DNA of 64,000 bases from Lacihabitans soyangensis (GTDB lineage Bacteria > Bacteroidota > Bacteroidia > Cytophagales > Spirosomataceae). The notes beneath the pieces are model-generated. The model did not search any database, was not told the origin of the DNA, and was given only the letters and a program-made list of their open reading frames with translations. The position numbers and the translations under genes were made by a program. Numbering within the stretch: position 1 is the first letter of the stretch; every line of letters begins with the position of its first letter. Below are positions 53,835-63,111 of the stretch, piece by piece. The stretch is from positions 1 through 64,000 of the forward strand of contig NZ_RJUF01000173.1 in NCBI RefSeq assembly GCF_024343775.1, written 5' to 3'.

Positions 53835-56048
53835 ATGCTAAAAAAATCACTATTTCTAATTTTGACTTTTGTGACTGTTGCCAAAGCTCAAGATGCTGAA
53901 ATCTTTAAACCGAACGACCAGAAAGTTATTTTTCGAGCGACTGAAATTCAAAATAATATAAAAATAGATGGTCATTTAAAAGACGATGAATGGAAAAATG
54001 CTATACCATTTGAACAGTTCATCGAGGTAGATCCATTTCAAGGGGCAATTCCAAAACACAAAACCATTGCGAGAGCTCTCTTCAATAAGCAATTTCTTTA
54101 CATTGGTGTTTTCAATAGGGATACTTTGGGCAAAAAATCAGTCCGAGTAATCGACTTCAAAAGAGACTTTAATACCAGAACTTCAGATTATCTTGGAATG
54201 GCCATTGACGGTTTTAACGACGGACGTAATGCCATGGTATTCACCACCAATCCACATGGTGTACAGAGAGATTTTTTATCTTTTGATGCCACTTTGATAG
54301 ACCTGGATTGGGACGGGCTTTGGAAAGTAAGAACCTCAAGAAGCGACTCAGGATGGTACGCAGAATTTGCAATTCCTTGGAAATCATTAAGATACAACAA
54401 ACCCACCTCTGAAACTTCGGAATGGGGATACAACATTAACCGTAGCCGGAGAATGACCAACGAAAACTATGCTCTCTCATTATTCCCGAGGTCGTTTAAT
54501 GTCTTGAGGATGGATTACGCCGGAAAGTTGGTCGGAATCAAACCTCCTCCACCGTCGCCCAACATAAGAGTGCAACCATTTTTATTGACTTCATTTGACA
54601 AATATCAAAACATAGCTGACAAAAAACCTCAGGATACACAAGTCAAAGTAGGTGGTGAAATTAAATGGGCCATAACTCCGAATTCGGTTTTGGACTTGAC
54701 GGTAAACACAGACTTCGCCCAAGCCGATGCAGATAGACAGGTAAACAATGTAACGAGATTCAGTGTATTTTTCCCCGAAAGACGACAATTCTTCTTAGAA
54801 AATGCCTCGCTTTTTGGCACAAGCATCGGTCCTGCAGCAGATTTATCGGGCGGCTCCATGCGTATTCAACCATTTTTTAGTCGACAGATTGGCTTGGATG
54901 GATCTGGAAACCCAATCGCTTTAAATGTCGGCTCCCGTTTTGTGCATCGTTCGGCCAAGTCTAATTATGGAGCAATGTATATTCGCCAAAGAGACAATGG
55001 AAATTCACTCGGTACTAACTTTGGGATTGGTCGCTATTCGAGAAACTTTGGCGGCCAGAAAAGAATCGGTGGATTATTTACCACCAAACAAAACAGCCTA
55101 AATACCAATCTATCAGGCACTGTTGACGGTTTCTTCAGGTTTGATGCCGCCAATTCCTTAAACTGGATGGTTAGCACCACCTACGACACCCAAATCAAAC
55201 AATCGGGTTTTGCGGGTTCTGCCCAATATTTTTATGCGAATAACCAGTGGAAACTTTGGTGGACACAATCTATCATCACCAAAAACTATAATCCTGAAAT
55301 CGGTTTTGTATCTAGAAATGACATAATAGCCACCACACCAGGCATTTTCTATTATAACCGAGAGAAACTAGTACCACTCAAAAAAGTATTCAGGTCCTAC
55401 GAGCCCAGTCTTTTGGTAGAAACTTATCATCAGGCAAGTACGAAAATCTTGACAGAATCCTCAGTGGGATTGAGTCCTTTCTGGTACCTGTTGCAATCGG
55501 GAGGTTTTATTGGGCATGTTTACACCATCTTTAGCCAAAATTTGCTTGAGCCATTTAGCCCACTTAGGGTTAAAATTGATGTTGGAAAATACAATTACGG
55601 AAGGCATACGATATTTTGGTCGAGCGACGGATCAAAGAAATTGAGTTTCAATTGGAACGGGGAATATGGTAGGTACTTTAATGGAAAGCTTAACACCACC
55701 ACCTTCAGGATTAACTTCTCTCCGATTCCGCACATTGCCCTCAATGCATCGGCAAATAGAAATAAATTTACAAAGGTCGGTATCGAAAAAACAAACAAAA
55801 CTGTCGACCTAATTGCACTAGAAGGTCGTTTGGCATTAAATCCGAGATTTCAACTAATTGGATTTTATCAAAAAGACTTATCGCAAAATGCCAATAACTA
55901 CAATATAAGATTGGCATGGGAGTATCAACCTCTTTCATTCTTATATTTGGTATTCAACAATCGCCAATTTGATTCAACACTCAGGCCCGAAACTCGAGCC
56001 AGAGAGGATCACGCCATTGCCAAAATCAGCTACTTGAAACAATTTTGA
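53835..56048 (+). CDS. DUF5916 outer-membrane protein with CBM9-like domain (second copy)
   Basis: 737 residues: signal peptide (LFLILTFVTVAKAQ), CBM9-like region (NIKIDGHLKDDEWKNAIPF, GMAIDGFNDGRNAMVFTTNPHG), then the DUF5916 signature DLTVNTDFAQADADRQVNNVTRFSVFFPERRQFFLEN and a series of amphipathic strands. Same architecture and length as the gene at 21.1-23.3 kb but clearly diverged. Probable outer-membrane barrel with a surface or periplasmic carbohydrate-binding part. The transposase gene follows after 34 bp. Confidence 0.88.
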   Translation: MLKKSLFLILTFVTVAKAQDAEIFKPNDQKVIFRATEIQNNIKIDGHLKDDEWKNAIPFEQFIEVDPFQGAIPKHKTIARALFNKQFLYIGVFNRDTLGKKSVRVIDFKRDFNTRTSDYLGMAIDGFNDGRNAMVFTTNPHGVQRDFLSFDATLIDLDWDGLWKVRTSRSDSGWYAEFAIPWKSLRYNKPTSETSEWGYNINRSRRMTNENYALSLFPRSFNVLRMDYAGKLVGIKPPPPSPNIRVQPFLLTSFDKYQNIADKKPQDTQVKVGGEIKWAITPNSVLDLTVNTDFAQADADRQVNNVTRFSVFFPERRQFFLENASLFGTSIGPAADLSGGSMRIQPFFSRQIGLDGSGNPIALNVGSRFVHRSAKSNYGAMYIRQRDNGNSLGTNFGIGRYSRNFGGQKRIGGLFTTKQNSLNTNLSGTVDGFFRFDAANSLNWMVSTTYDTQIKQSGFAGSAQYFYANNQWKLWWTQSIITKNYNPEIGFVSRNDIIATTPGIFYYNREKLVPLKKVFRSYEPSLLVETYHQASTKILTESSVGLSPFWYLLQSGGFIGHVYTIFSQNLLEPFSPLRVKIDVGKYNYGRHTIFWSSDGSKKLSFNWNGEYGRYFNGKLNTTTFRINFSPIPHIALNASANRNKFTKVGIEKTNKTVDLIALEGRLALNPRFQLIGFYQKDLSQNANNYNIRLAWEYQPLSFLYLVFNNRQFDSTLRPETRAREDHAIAKISYLKQF

Positions 56049-56082
56049 TTATAACTCATCCACCCAGAAATCGAATTCACAA

Positions 56083-56823
56083 GTGACAGAATTATATAAA
56101 AACAAGTACAGAATACCTTCTGCGAGACTTCAAAGCTATGATTACGCTAGCCAAGGGATGTATTTTGTAACGATTTGCACCAAATTCATGCAGCATTTTT
56201 TTGGAAAAATCATAATTGATTCGGTAAATGGAAAGGCAAAACTTGAACCGACTGAAATAGGCAAAATCGCCGAAACGGAATGGTATAAAAGCCTAGAAAT
56301 GAGGCCTGATATGAATTTGGACATCGGCGAATTCGTTGTGATGCCTAACCACATTCATGGAATCATAATTATTGGCAAAAATGAATTTAATTCTGGGAAA
56401 AATTTATCGGAATTGAATTCCGATTTGAATTCCAATTCCGATTTGAATTCCAATTCTGATTTAAATTCCGATTCAAATTTATATTCGAATTTGCATTTGC
56501 ATTCCAATTCGCATTTGCATTCCAGTACAGACGCGATGCATCGCGTCTGTACGCGATCCATATCCGCCATGCAATCCACATCCGCCACGCAATCCACATC
56601 CAAAAACGCCTTCGCATCGCAATCCAAAAACTTGGCCTCCATCATACGGGGCTATAAATCGGCGGTAACCACATATGCCCGCAAAAACAAAATCCGATTT
56701 GAATGGCACGTACGATATCACGACCATATTATTCGAAATGAGGAAGAATATCTCAGAATTTCCAATTATATCAAAAACAACCCATCAAAATGGCTTGATG
56801 ACAAATTCAATAATTCGAAATAA
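56083..56823 (+). CDS. REP-associated tyrosine transposase (Y1/IS200-like) with a low-complexity insertion
   Basis: 246 residues from a GTG start. The HUH motif is intact: FVVMPNHIHGIIIIG, followed after the insert by ASIIRGYKSAVTTYARKN and FEWHVRYHDHIIRNEEEYLRISNYIKNNPSKW, both typical of RAYT/TnpA-REP proteins, with Tyr candidates for the nucleophile. Between them residues ~103-190 are a Asn/Ser/Asp/Leu/His-rich stretch made by 18-bp and 12-bp repeats, containing a 28-bp palindrome. The frame stays open throughout. Such single-copy transposases act on REP palindromes elsewhere in the genome. Immobile as a gene; no IS ends seen. Confidence 0.85.
   Translation: MTELYKNKYRIPSARLQSYDYASQGMYFVTICTKFMQHFFGKIIIDSVNGKAKLEPTEIGKIAETEWYKSLEMRPDMNLDIGEFVVMPNHIHGIIIIGKNEFNSGKNLSELNSDLNSNSDLNSNSDLNSDSNLYSNLHLHSNSHLHSSTDAMHRVCTRSISAMQSTSATQSTSKNAFASQSKNLASIIRGYKSAVTTYARKNKIRFEWHVRYHDHIIRNEEEYLRISNYIKNNPSKWLDDKFNNSK
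56413..56520 (+). repeat. imperfect 18-bp tandem repeats inside the transposase gene
   Basis: Units close to GAATTCCAATTCCGATTT encode alternating LNS/DLNSNS and LHSNSHLHS peptides. The array drifts along its length and its reading frame is preserved. Confidence 0.75.
56525..56552. repeat. REP-like 28-bp perfect palindrome inside the transposase gene
   Basis: GTACAGACGCGATG followed directly by its exact reverse complement. It is similar to palindromic REP elements built on ACAGACGCGAT that I know from other bacteria. It lies in frame (residues ~148-157, reading STDAMHRVCT) and is flanked by another ACGCGAT. Confidence 0.85.
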
Positions 56824-56889
56824 ATAGCACTTTGACCTCAATTTAAAAGACTCATTCACTATTTTTGAATAAAATAACCTTTTTCTAGA

Positions 56890-59800
56890 ATGAACAAACT
56901 CTTCAGAATAACGCTAATCATAATCCTTATTTTTAATAGTACAATTTTCGCCCAAAAAAAGCCTGAATTTTTAACAAAATACAATGAGGCTTGGGTAGAA
57001 AATACTCTAAAAAGTCTAACACTTGAAGAAAAGATAGGGCAATTGCTCATGCCGAGAGGCAATACCTCCGGCAAGGGTTATGATCCTGAAAAGCTAAAAG
57101 TTTGGGTGAGAGATTATAAAATCGGTGGAATCGTATTTTTTGCGGGTCAACCTACCGTTCAGGCAAGGATTGTAAATGAACTGCAAGCCATGAGCAAAAC
57201 TCCTTTGCTGATAGGGATGGATTTGGAGTGGGGAATGGCCATGAGGTTAGATAGCACCGTGCGTTTTCCATACCAAATGGCTCTTGGGAGTATGCAAGGA
57301 GGGGAAAATCTCATTCAAGAAATGGGAAATGAAGTGGGGCTACAATGCAAAAGGATGGGTGTACATATCAACTATGCACCTGTAGTTGATATCAACAACA
57401 ATCCACAAAATCCCGTGATAAATTTCAGATCTTTCGGTGAAGATAAACTGGCGGTAACCACCAAAGCTTTTGCATATATGACAGGCTTACAAAACCAAAG
57501 AATTCTCTCAACCGCAAAGCATTTCCCAGGACATGGCGACACAGGGGTAGATTCTCATTACGACTTGCCCATCATTTCACACGACAAAGCACATTTGTCA
57601 GAAAATGAATTATACCCTTATAAATTCCTGATAGAAAATGGTTTAAGTGGTATTATGACCTCGCATTTGAGTGTATTGAACCTCGACACCACCAAAAATC
57701 TTGCAGCCACGTTTTCTGGAAAAATAGTCACGGATCTATTAAGAAAAGACTTAAAATTTGAAGGTCTCACCTTTACCGATGCCATGGATATGCAAGGTGC
57801 GGTGAAATATTTCCCAAATGGAGAGGCACTGGTAAGAGCTATTTTAGCCGGAAACGACATCCTTGAAACCTTCGAAGATGTTCCCACGGCAGTGGCGGCC
57901 ATTAAAAAAGCCATCGAAAACAAACAATTGACTTTAGAAATATTAGATGAGCGAGTGAGAAAAATTCTTAAGGCCAAATCATGGGTGGGATTGGAGAACT
58001 ACAAACCCATAGAGATCAACAACCTGGTGGAAGACCTAAATACTATAAAATCCGACTATTTGAATAGAGTCTTTGCTGAAAAATCGATAGTTACCCTAAG
58101 AAATAACCAAGAAATATTGCCTATCAAAGACTTGTCGAAAAATACAGTGATATTATCCATTGATGCCTCAGGAAACACACCGTTTCAAAGAATGGCTGCC
58201 AATTATACTGATACCAAATTGATTTCTATTGAACCAAACGGAACTTTGGAACAAAACAAAACCAAAATAGAAGAGGCTTTAAAAGCTGAAAATCTAATTA
58301 TCGGGTGGCACTTGGCTAACATACGCCCAGGAGCCAATTATGGAATTAACGCCAACAATACCTTGATTATTAAAGCCTTATCGGAAAGAAAAAACGCTAC
58401 CCTAGTAATATTCGGAAATCCTTATGCTCTTGGCAAAGTGGATGGTCTTGATAACTTTGATGGCTTAATATTGGCTAATCAACTCACCAAATATACAGAA
58501 GAGGCAGCAGCCATGGCTGTTTTTGGAGGAATAGAAAGCAATGGTAGGTTATCGGTAACGGTGAATGAAAAATTCAAATTAAATGATGGGGTCTTGGTTC
58601 AAAAAAATGGTCGTCTTGCCTATGGCACTCCCGAAATGGTAGGTTTGGACAGTAAAATTTTCAATGCCAGAATTGACTCGGTGATTAATATTGGAATAAA
58701 GGAAAAAGCCTACCCAGGTGCTGTAATGGAAGTTGCGAAAAATGGCAGGGTAATTTACCAAAAAGCATTTGGATTTCATACTTATGAGCAAGCCGATGAT
58801 TTGAAAAATAAACTTAGAGCAAAAACTAATTTTGAAATTGGCAACAAATCTGATGTAATGGACAATCCGAAAGAATTACAAAATGCCAAAAACCTGGCTG
58901 TGACGAACGGAATTGACCCTAAGATATTAGGTATGGTTGATCTCAATGACTTGTACGACTTTGCTAGTGTTACCAAAATTAGCACCTCGGCCTTGGCGGT
59001 TATGCAGTTAATGTCAGAGAATAAATTTGACCTAAACCAAACCTTTGGAGATTACTATGAGCCATTCAAAAACTCCAACAAAGAGAATTTGACCTTTAAA
59101 AACATGCTCACACACAAGTCTGGATTAAAGGCTTGGATACCTTTTTGGATGGATTGTATAGACTCAGTGGCAACCATTGAAAAGGCAGTAAAAATGAACC
59201 CTGTCTTAGAGAACTTGGTGGTTAAAAATTATAAAAAACAGGGTATTTTTGCCAAAATATTGAAACTAGAGCCAAAATATACGTTCGACTATGCCGCCAC
59301 CCTGAAAAAAGACAAGACTATCTGGACCAAAAGCTTGAATACAAAAACCATCACTTGGCTACCAGGGATTTTTAGTAACACAAAAACTGATCAATACTCG
59401 GTTGAGGTGGCGGATACCTTATTCATGAATAAAGATAGGGTGGCATTTATCATGAATCAAATCAAAGAATCCCCTGTAAAACCACAGCAAGGTTATGTTT
59501 ACAGTGACTTGCATTATTATACATATCCAGCATTTGTTCAAAGTATAACCGGCCAAACTTGGGAAGACTACCTCAAAACAACTTATAAATCTCTCGGAGC
59601 TAGCACTTTAACATATAACCCACGAAGATTTTATGGTTTGGATAGAATAGTACCAACCGAAAAAGACACGCTTTTTAGAAAAACGCTGATTCATGGCCGA
59701 GTTCATGACGAAGGTGCAGGTATGTTAAACGGAATTTCTGGCCATGCTGGGCTTTTTGGTTCGGCAAATGACCTAACTAAACTCATGCAAATGTATCTGC

Positions 59801-60138
59801 AAAAAGGAAGTTTTGGAGGAAAGCAGTACATCAAACCTGAAATTATTGACCAATGTACTGACTATCAGTTCCCATATGAAGGCAATAGAAGAGGAATTGC
59901 ATTCGAAAAGTTGGACTTTAACAAAAACATAAGTAATGGCCCACAAATGGCCTCTTCAAAAAGCTACGGGCATTCAGGCTATACAGGCACATATACTTGG
60001 GTAGATCCTGAATTGGATTTGGTCTATGTATTTCTTTCCAACAGAGTTTATCCAACCAGAGATAACACAAAAATTTCGTCCCTAAATATCCGTACTGAAG
60101 TTGGTAACCAAATAATAAAGACGATTAAAGGCAAGTAA
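56890..60138 (+). CDS. NagZ-like GH3 glycosidase fused to a serine hydrolase (beta-lactamase fold)
   Basis: 1082 residues, signal peptide (ITLIIILIFNSTIFAQ). GH3 part: KHFPGHGDTGVDSHYDL at 210-226 (the NagZ His/Asp acid-base dyad) and nucleophile Asp297 in TFTDAMDMQGA, then the GH3 C-terminal alpha/beta domain with TLRNNQEILPI. From about residue 590 comes a class C/PBP-like domain: SxxK at S693-K696 (FASVTKIST), YSD at 871-873, HSG in SYGHSGYTG. Likely releases N-acetylglucosamine from muropeptides or glycans outside the cytoplasm, with the second domain acting as esterase or peptidase. Both active sites look intact. Confidence 0.88.
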   Translation: MNKLFRITLIIILIFNSTIFAQKKPEFLTKYNEAWVENTLKSLTLEEKIGQLLMPRGNTSGKGYDPEKLKVWVRDYKIGGIVFFAGQPTVQARIVNELQAMSKTPLLIGMDLEWGMAMRLDSTVRFPYQMALGSMQGGENLIQEMGNEVGLQCKRMGVHINYAPVVDINNNPQNPVINFRSFGEDKLAVTTKAFAYMTGLQNQRILSTAKHFPGHGDTGVDSHYDLPIISHDKAHLSENELYPYKFLIENGLSGIMTSHLSVLNLDTTKNLAATFSGKIVTDLLRKDLKFEGLTFTDAMDMQGAVKYFPNGEALVRAILAGNDILETFEDVPTAVAAIKKAIENKQLTLEILDERVRKILKAKSWVGLENYKPIEINNLVEDLNTIKSDYLNRVFAEKSIVTLRNNQEILPIKDLSKNTVILSIDASGNTPFQRMAANYTDTKLISIEPNGTLEQNKTKIEEALKAENLIIGWHLANIRPGANYGINANNTLIIKALSERKNATLVIFGNPYALGKVDGLDNFDGLILANQLTKYTEEAAAMAVFGGIESNGRLSVTVNEKFKLNDGVLVQKNGRLAYGTPEMVGLDSKIFNARIDSVINIGIKEKAYPGAVMEVAKNGRVIYQKAFGFHTYEQADDLKNKLRAKTNFEIGNKSDVMDNPKELQNAKNLAVTNGIDPKILGMVDLNDLYDFASVTKISTSALAVMQLMSENKFDLNQTFGDYYEPFKNSNKENLTFKNMLTHKSGLKAWIPFWMDCIDSVATIEKAVKMNPVLENLVVKNYKKQGIFAKILKLEPKYTFDYAATLKKDKTIWTKSLNTKTITWLPGIFSNTKTDQYSVEVADTLFMNKDRVAFIMNQIKESPVKPQQGYVYSDLHYYTYPAFVQSITGQTWEDYLKTTYKSLGASTLTYNPRRFYGLDRIVPTEKDTLFRKTLIHGRVHDEGAGMLNGISGHAGLFGSANDLTKLMQMYLQKGSFGGKQYIKPEIIDQCTDYQFPYEGNRRGIAFEKLDFNKNISNGPQMASSKSYGHSGYTGTYTWVDPELDLVYVFLSNRVYPTRDNTKISSLNIRTEVGNQIIKTIKGK

Positions 60139-60153
60139 TTATAAATTTCCCTA

Positions 60154-60189
60154 AACGCCTGATAAATACATTAATATCAGGCGTTTTTT
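60154..60189 (+). terminator. terminator of the GH3 fusion gene
   Basis: AACGCCTGATA / TATCAGGCGTT stem with a 10-base loop and a T6 tail, 16 bp after the stop. Confidence 0.9.
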
Positions 60190-60230
60190 GTGTACTTTTA
60201 ACCTAACTAAGGTTCTAAACTAGAAAAATA

Positions 60231-61013
60231 ATGTCAACTTTAAACAAAAAACCCGTCCTTTCTATTCTCAATTTCCTTCTGTTTGCAGCAGTGGTTTATG
60301 TCAATACACTAGCCGTAACCTTACCTATAAACGGAAAAAGCACTGGAGAACTATCGGACCAATATCCCAATCTTTTTGTCCCTGCGGGCTTTACATTTTC
60401 TATCTGGGGAGTTATTTACTTACTACTTTTTATTTTCGTGGTATATCAAATTTGGGTTTCTTTTAACAAAAAAACAGTTCAAAAAGTCAGCATTCAGAGT
60501 CAAATTTTATTTGGGCTCACCAACATCCTAAATATGAGCTGGATATTGGCATGGCATTATGAAATGGTAACTTTATCGGTACTCATAATGATCGCCTTTC
60601 TGATAACGCTCATAATACTTTTCCTAAATAATGAAAAAATAAAGACCACAACTTTTATGGAGAAAATAGCGATAGCAATCCCTATAAACGTATATTTAGG
60701 CTGGATATCTGTTGCCACAATTGCCAACATTACCGCATTATTGGTCACTTTTGGATGGACAGGAAACCCACTTACCGAAAGTACTTGGACGATTATCATG
60801 CTCAGTATTGGTGCTGCCTTGGCGGTGGTTATGTTGTTCAGAAGAACCAACTTCGCTTATGCATTGGTCATCATTTGGGCATTTTACGGTATTTATTCAA
60901 AAAGGCAAACTTCTGCCAATCCTGAAATAGCCCAAACTGCATTGATTCTGATAGCTATAATTGCCTTTAGTTTTGCCTACATTTTATTCAAAAATTTGAG
61001 GAGTAAATTTTAA
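60231..61013 (+). CDS. TspO/MBR-like tryptophan-rich membrane protein
   Basis: 260 residues with 7-8 hydrophobic segments. TspO-type features: LSDQYPNLFVPAGFTFSIWGVIYLLLFIF, WILAWHYEMVTLSVLIM and VYLGWISVATIANITALL with many Trp residues. Canonical TspO has five segments and about 160 residues; this is the longer Bacteroidota relative with extra C-terminal helices. TspO proteins bind porphyrins or sterol-like ligands and relate to oxidative stress, but that function is only inferred here. Alone between two terminator-bounded genes. Confidence 0.7.
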   Translation: MSTLNKKPVLSILNFLLFAAVVYVNTLAVTLPINGKSTGELSDQYPNLFVPAGFTFSIWGVIYLLLFIFVVYQIWVSFNKKTVQKVSIQSQILFGLTNILNMSWILAWHYEMVTLSVLIMIAFLITLIILFLNNEKIKTTTFMEKIAIAIPINVYLGWISVATIANITALLVTFGWTGNPLTESTWTIIMLSIGAALAVVMLFRRTNFAYALVIIWAFYGIYSKRQTSANPEIAQTALILIAIIAFSFAYILFKNLRSKF

Positions 61014-61101
61014 AATTTCCTCACCAGGTTCAAAAAAAATATTCTAGCCTGACTCCTTGGCATAGCTTTTGAATTTGAAGATTCAAAACAAAGCAATTTT
61101 T

Positions 61102-61614
61102 ATGGAATTATTAGGAATAGGATCAAGAATCAAACATGCAACCTTCGGAGCTGGAGTGGTAATCAATGTAAAATCTGACGGCTACGAAATAACATTTATA
61201 GAAGATGGGACACGCAAACTCAAACTGGAAGCTGAACTAGAAATCATTCATAAAACTCCCTTCTCAAATGATTTGGTAAGTCTATTTGATGTAGAAAGAT
61301 CTATTACCAAAATCCTACAAAACTGGATGGATGCTACCGAAATAGTACCCCTTGGCGATAAATGGAAAGGCGGAAAGATGATACTTGAGCCAGGAAAGGT
61401 TGGATTATCTTCCAAAGAAATCCCAGTGGATACGTTTTTTCACAAAATTGTAATGATGCGTGATAGACTACGTGTAATGGAGCAAAAGATTAACGCTTCA
61501 GAATTAGATGATGAAACCAAAGTGGATATTCAGCAATACATTTCGCGTTGTTATGGCTCTATGACCACCTTCAATATTCTATTTAAGGAGACAGACCATC
61601 AATTCAAAAGCTAA
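61102..61614 (+). CDS. hypothetical protein with N-terminal Tudor/KOW-like motif
   Basis: 170 residues. The first part, GSRIKHATFGAGVVINVKSDGYEITFIEDGTRKLK, resembles the small beta-barrel (Tudor/KOW-like) found at the end of UvrD-type helicases. The rest is helical: MMRDRLRVMEQKINASELDDETKVDIQQYISRCYGSMTTFNILF. Widespread in Bacteroidota without a known role, as far as I know. ATG 61102 is preferred over the TTG at 61069 because the conserved MELLGIGSRI begins there. Confidence 0.7.
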   Translation: MELLGIGSRIKHATFGAGVVINVKSDGYEITFIEDGTRKLKLEAELEIIHKTPFSNDLVSLFDVERSITKILQNWMDATEIVPLGDKWKGGKMILEPGKVGLSSKEIPVDTFFHKIVMMRDRLRVMEQKINASELDDETKVDIQQYISRCYGSMTTFNILFKETDHQFKS

Positions 61615-61646
61615 AAGAAAGCTGAAATTTGCAAGAATTTATAAGA

Positions 61647-61675
61647 AAAAAGAGGAGCACCACTCCTCTTTTTTT
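61647..61675. terminator. terminator between the convergent genes at 61.6 kb
   Basis: AAAAAGAGGAG / CTCCTCTTTTT perfect stem with a 5-base loop. Confidence 0.9.
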
Positions 61676-61702
61676 CTATTTAACCCTATAAACCCTTAAA
61701 AA

Positions 61703-63007
61703 TTAGTCTATTATTTTATACTCAACCCGTCGGTTGAGTTTTCTATTTTCTTCCGTATCATTTGCTGAAACTGGTTGGGTATCTCCTAAACCCACAAACT
61801 TTATTCTATTTCCAGCAATGCCTTTACTCACCAAATACTCACGAACATTGTACGCTCTTTCCAGAGATAATTTTTTGTTAGCTTTTGAATCTCCTTGGTT
61901 ATCTGTATGACCCTCAATCTGTATTTTAAGGTTAGAGTTTTCTTTCAAATACGCCGCTAAATTATCCAACTGCTCAAATGACTCGGGCAACACATTGGAT
62001 TCTCCGATTTGAAAATACACTTTATCCAATTTAAAGGACGACTTTTCTGGGTTAACAGGTACTCCTATACTTTCCTTAATTTCCTCTTTTGCCTCTACCT
62101 TTGGTTGAACCTCAGTCTGTTGTTTTGGTTGAGGTACCGGCTCCATAAACAAGTCCTTTTGGAAACTGCCTTTTTTCATAAAAGCACCTACATCAAAAGA
62201 TTCTTCCATTCCATCATAACCTGCGGAACTGATCTTGTACAAAACTTCCTTCGCAGTTATCATAAATTCATAAGAACCTGATTTAGAGGTCTGCACCGAA
62301 TCAATAATTTGTTGTGTTTTGGCATCATAACAAACAATTTTCGCTGAGATAGGTTTGTTAGTAACTGCATCTATGACTTTCCCAAAGAGTTTAAAGTCTT
62401 CGGCTTCCACGTTCTCTTCATCCTCTTTCGGAGTGACCGCTAGGGTTTTTGGTTTGGCGTTGACATCTGGGTTGTTAATGTTGATACCGAAGAAGTTCCA
62501 ATAGGTGAAATTATCTGCCCGATCGCTGTCATGTTCTATAAGGTCAATACTTTCAAAACCTTTAGGAATTTTCTCGAAATAAACCTTAAAAAAATACTTC
62601 TTCCCTGGCTCTACATCCTTTCTATTGGGTGCAGTAGGGATATCAGTAGCTTTGATAAATTTATACTTTTTGCCATCCGAAGTTTTCAAGTAAGAAGTTG
62701 GCTGAAAACTGATGGTACTGGTGTTTTCTTGTTGCATAAACTGCTGTAAAATCATGTTCCTCATCATGGGGTTCATGTTCTGCAACTGCTCCTTCTCTTT
62801 CGGATTATCCTTCAGGTATTCTTCTAAGATTTCTTTTGCCGTTTTAGCAACAAACTGCATCGAAAAAACCGTGCGATCCTCGGTTATTTCAACCTTATTG
62901 ATGAAAACATCCTTTGTAGATTTCTTTTTAATTTTGGGATTGGAAGTTACCTGAGCATCAACCCCTAAGCTAGCCAATAAGAAGATAATGAATAGGATTT
63001 GCTTCAT
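61703..63007 (-). CDS. OmpA-family protein with a CRD domain
   Basis: 434 residues. Signal peptide MKQILFIIFLLASLGVDAQ, an N-terminal beta-rich region, a carboxypeptidase-regulatory-like domain (FGKVIDAVTNKPISAKIVCYD, SGSYEFMITAKEVLYKISSAGY), a Pro/Gln/Glu-rich linker and a C-terminal OmpA domain: IQIEGHTDNQGDSKANKKLSLERAYNVREYLV and IKFVGLGDTQPVSANDTEENRKLNRRVEYKII. Anchors to peptidoglycan in the periplasm. ATG 63007 is preferred over the upstream TTG at 63049. A second OmpA gene with a CRD is at 34.5 kb. Confidence 0.87.
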   Translation of the reverse strand: MKQILFIIFLLASLGVDAQVTSNPKIKKKSTKDVFINKVEITEDRTVFSMQFVAKTAKEILEEYLKDNPKEKEQLQNMNPMMRNMILQQFMQQENTSTISFQPTSYLKTSDGKKYKFIKATDIPTAPNRKDVEPGKKYFFKVYFEKIPKGFESIDLIEHDSDRADNFTYWNFFGININNPDVNAKPKTLAVTPKEDEENVEAEDFKLFGKVIDAVTNKPISAKIVCYDAKTQQIIDSVQTSKSGSYEFMITAKEVLYKISSAGYDGMEESFDVGAFMKKGSFQKDLFMEPVPQPKQQTEVQPKVEAKEEIKESIGVPVNPEKSSFKLDKVYFQIGESNVLPESFEQLDNLAAYLKENSNLKIQIEGHTDNQGDSKANKKLSLERAYNVREYLVSKGIAGNRIKFVGLGDTQPVSANDTEENRKLNRRVEYKIID

Positions 63008-63111
63008 TTTTGTATATGCGTTTTTAGTTTTTAAAACGCACAATCTCAATAATTAGTTTTCCGAGCCACTGTTAAAAAGTGTTAATCAAATTGAAGTAGA
63101 AACCAAGAGAT

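Noticed and set aside
56413-56620. possible CRISPR array because of regular repeats
   Set aside because: The units are 12-18 bp, imperfect, without spacers, and lie inside an open reading frame; no cas genes nearby.
56355-56727. minus-strand frames rich in Glu/Lys/Phe or Asn/Trp/Arg opposite the transposase gene
   Set aside because: Composition comes from the 18-bp repeats of the opposite strand; no start context or homology.
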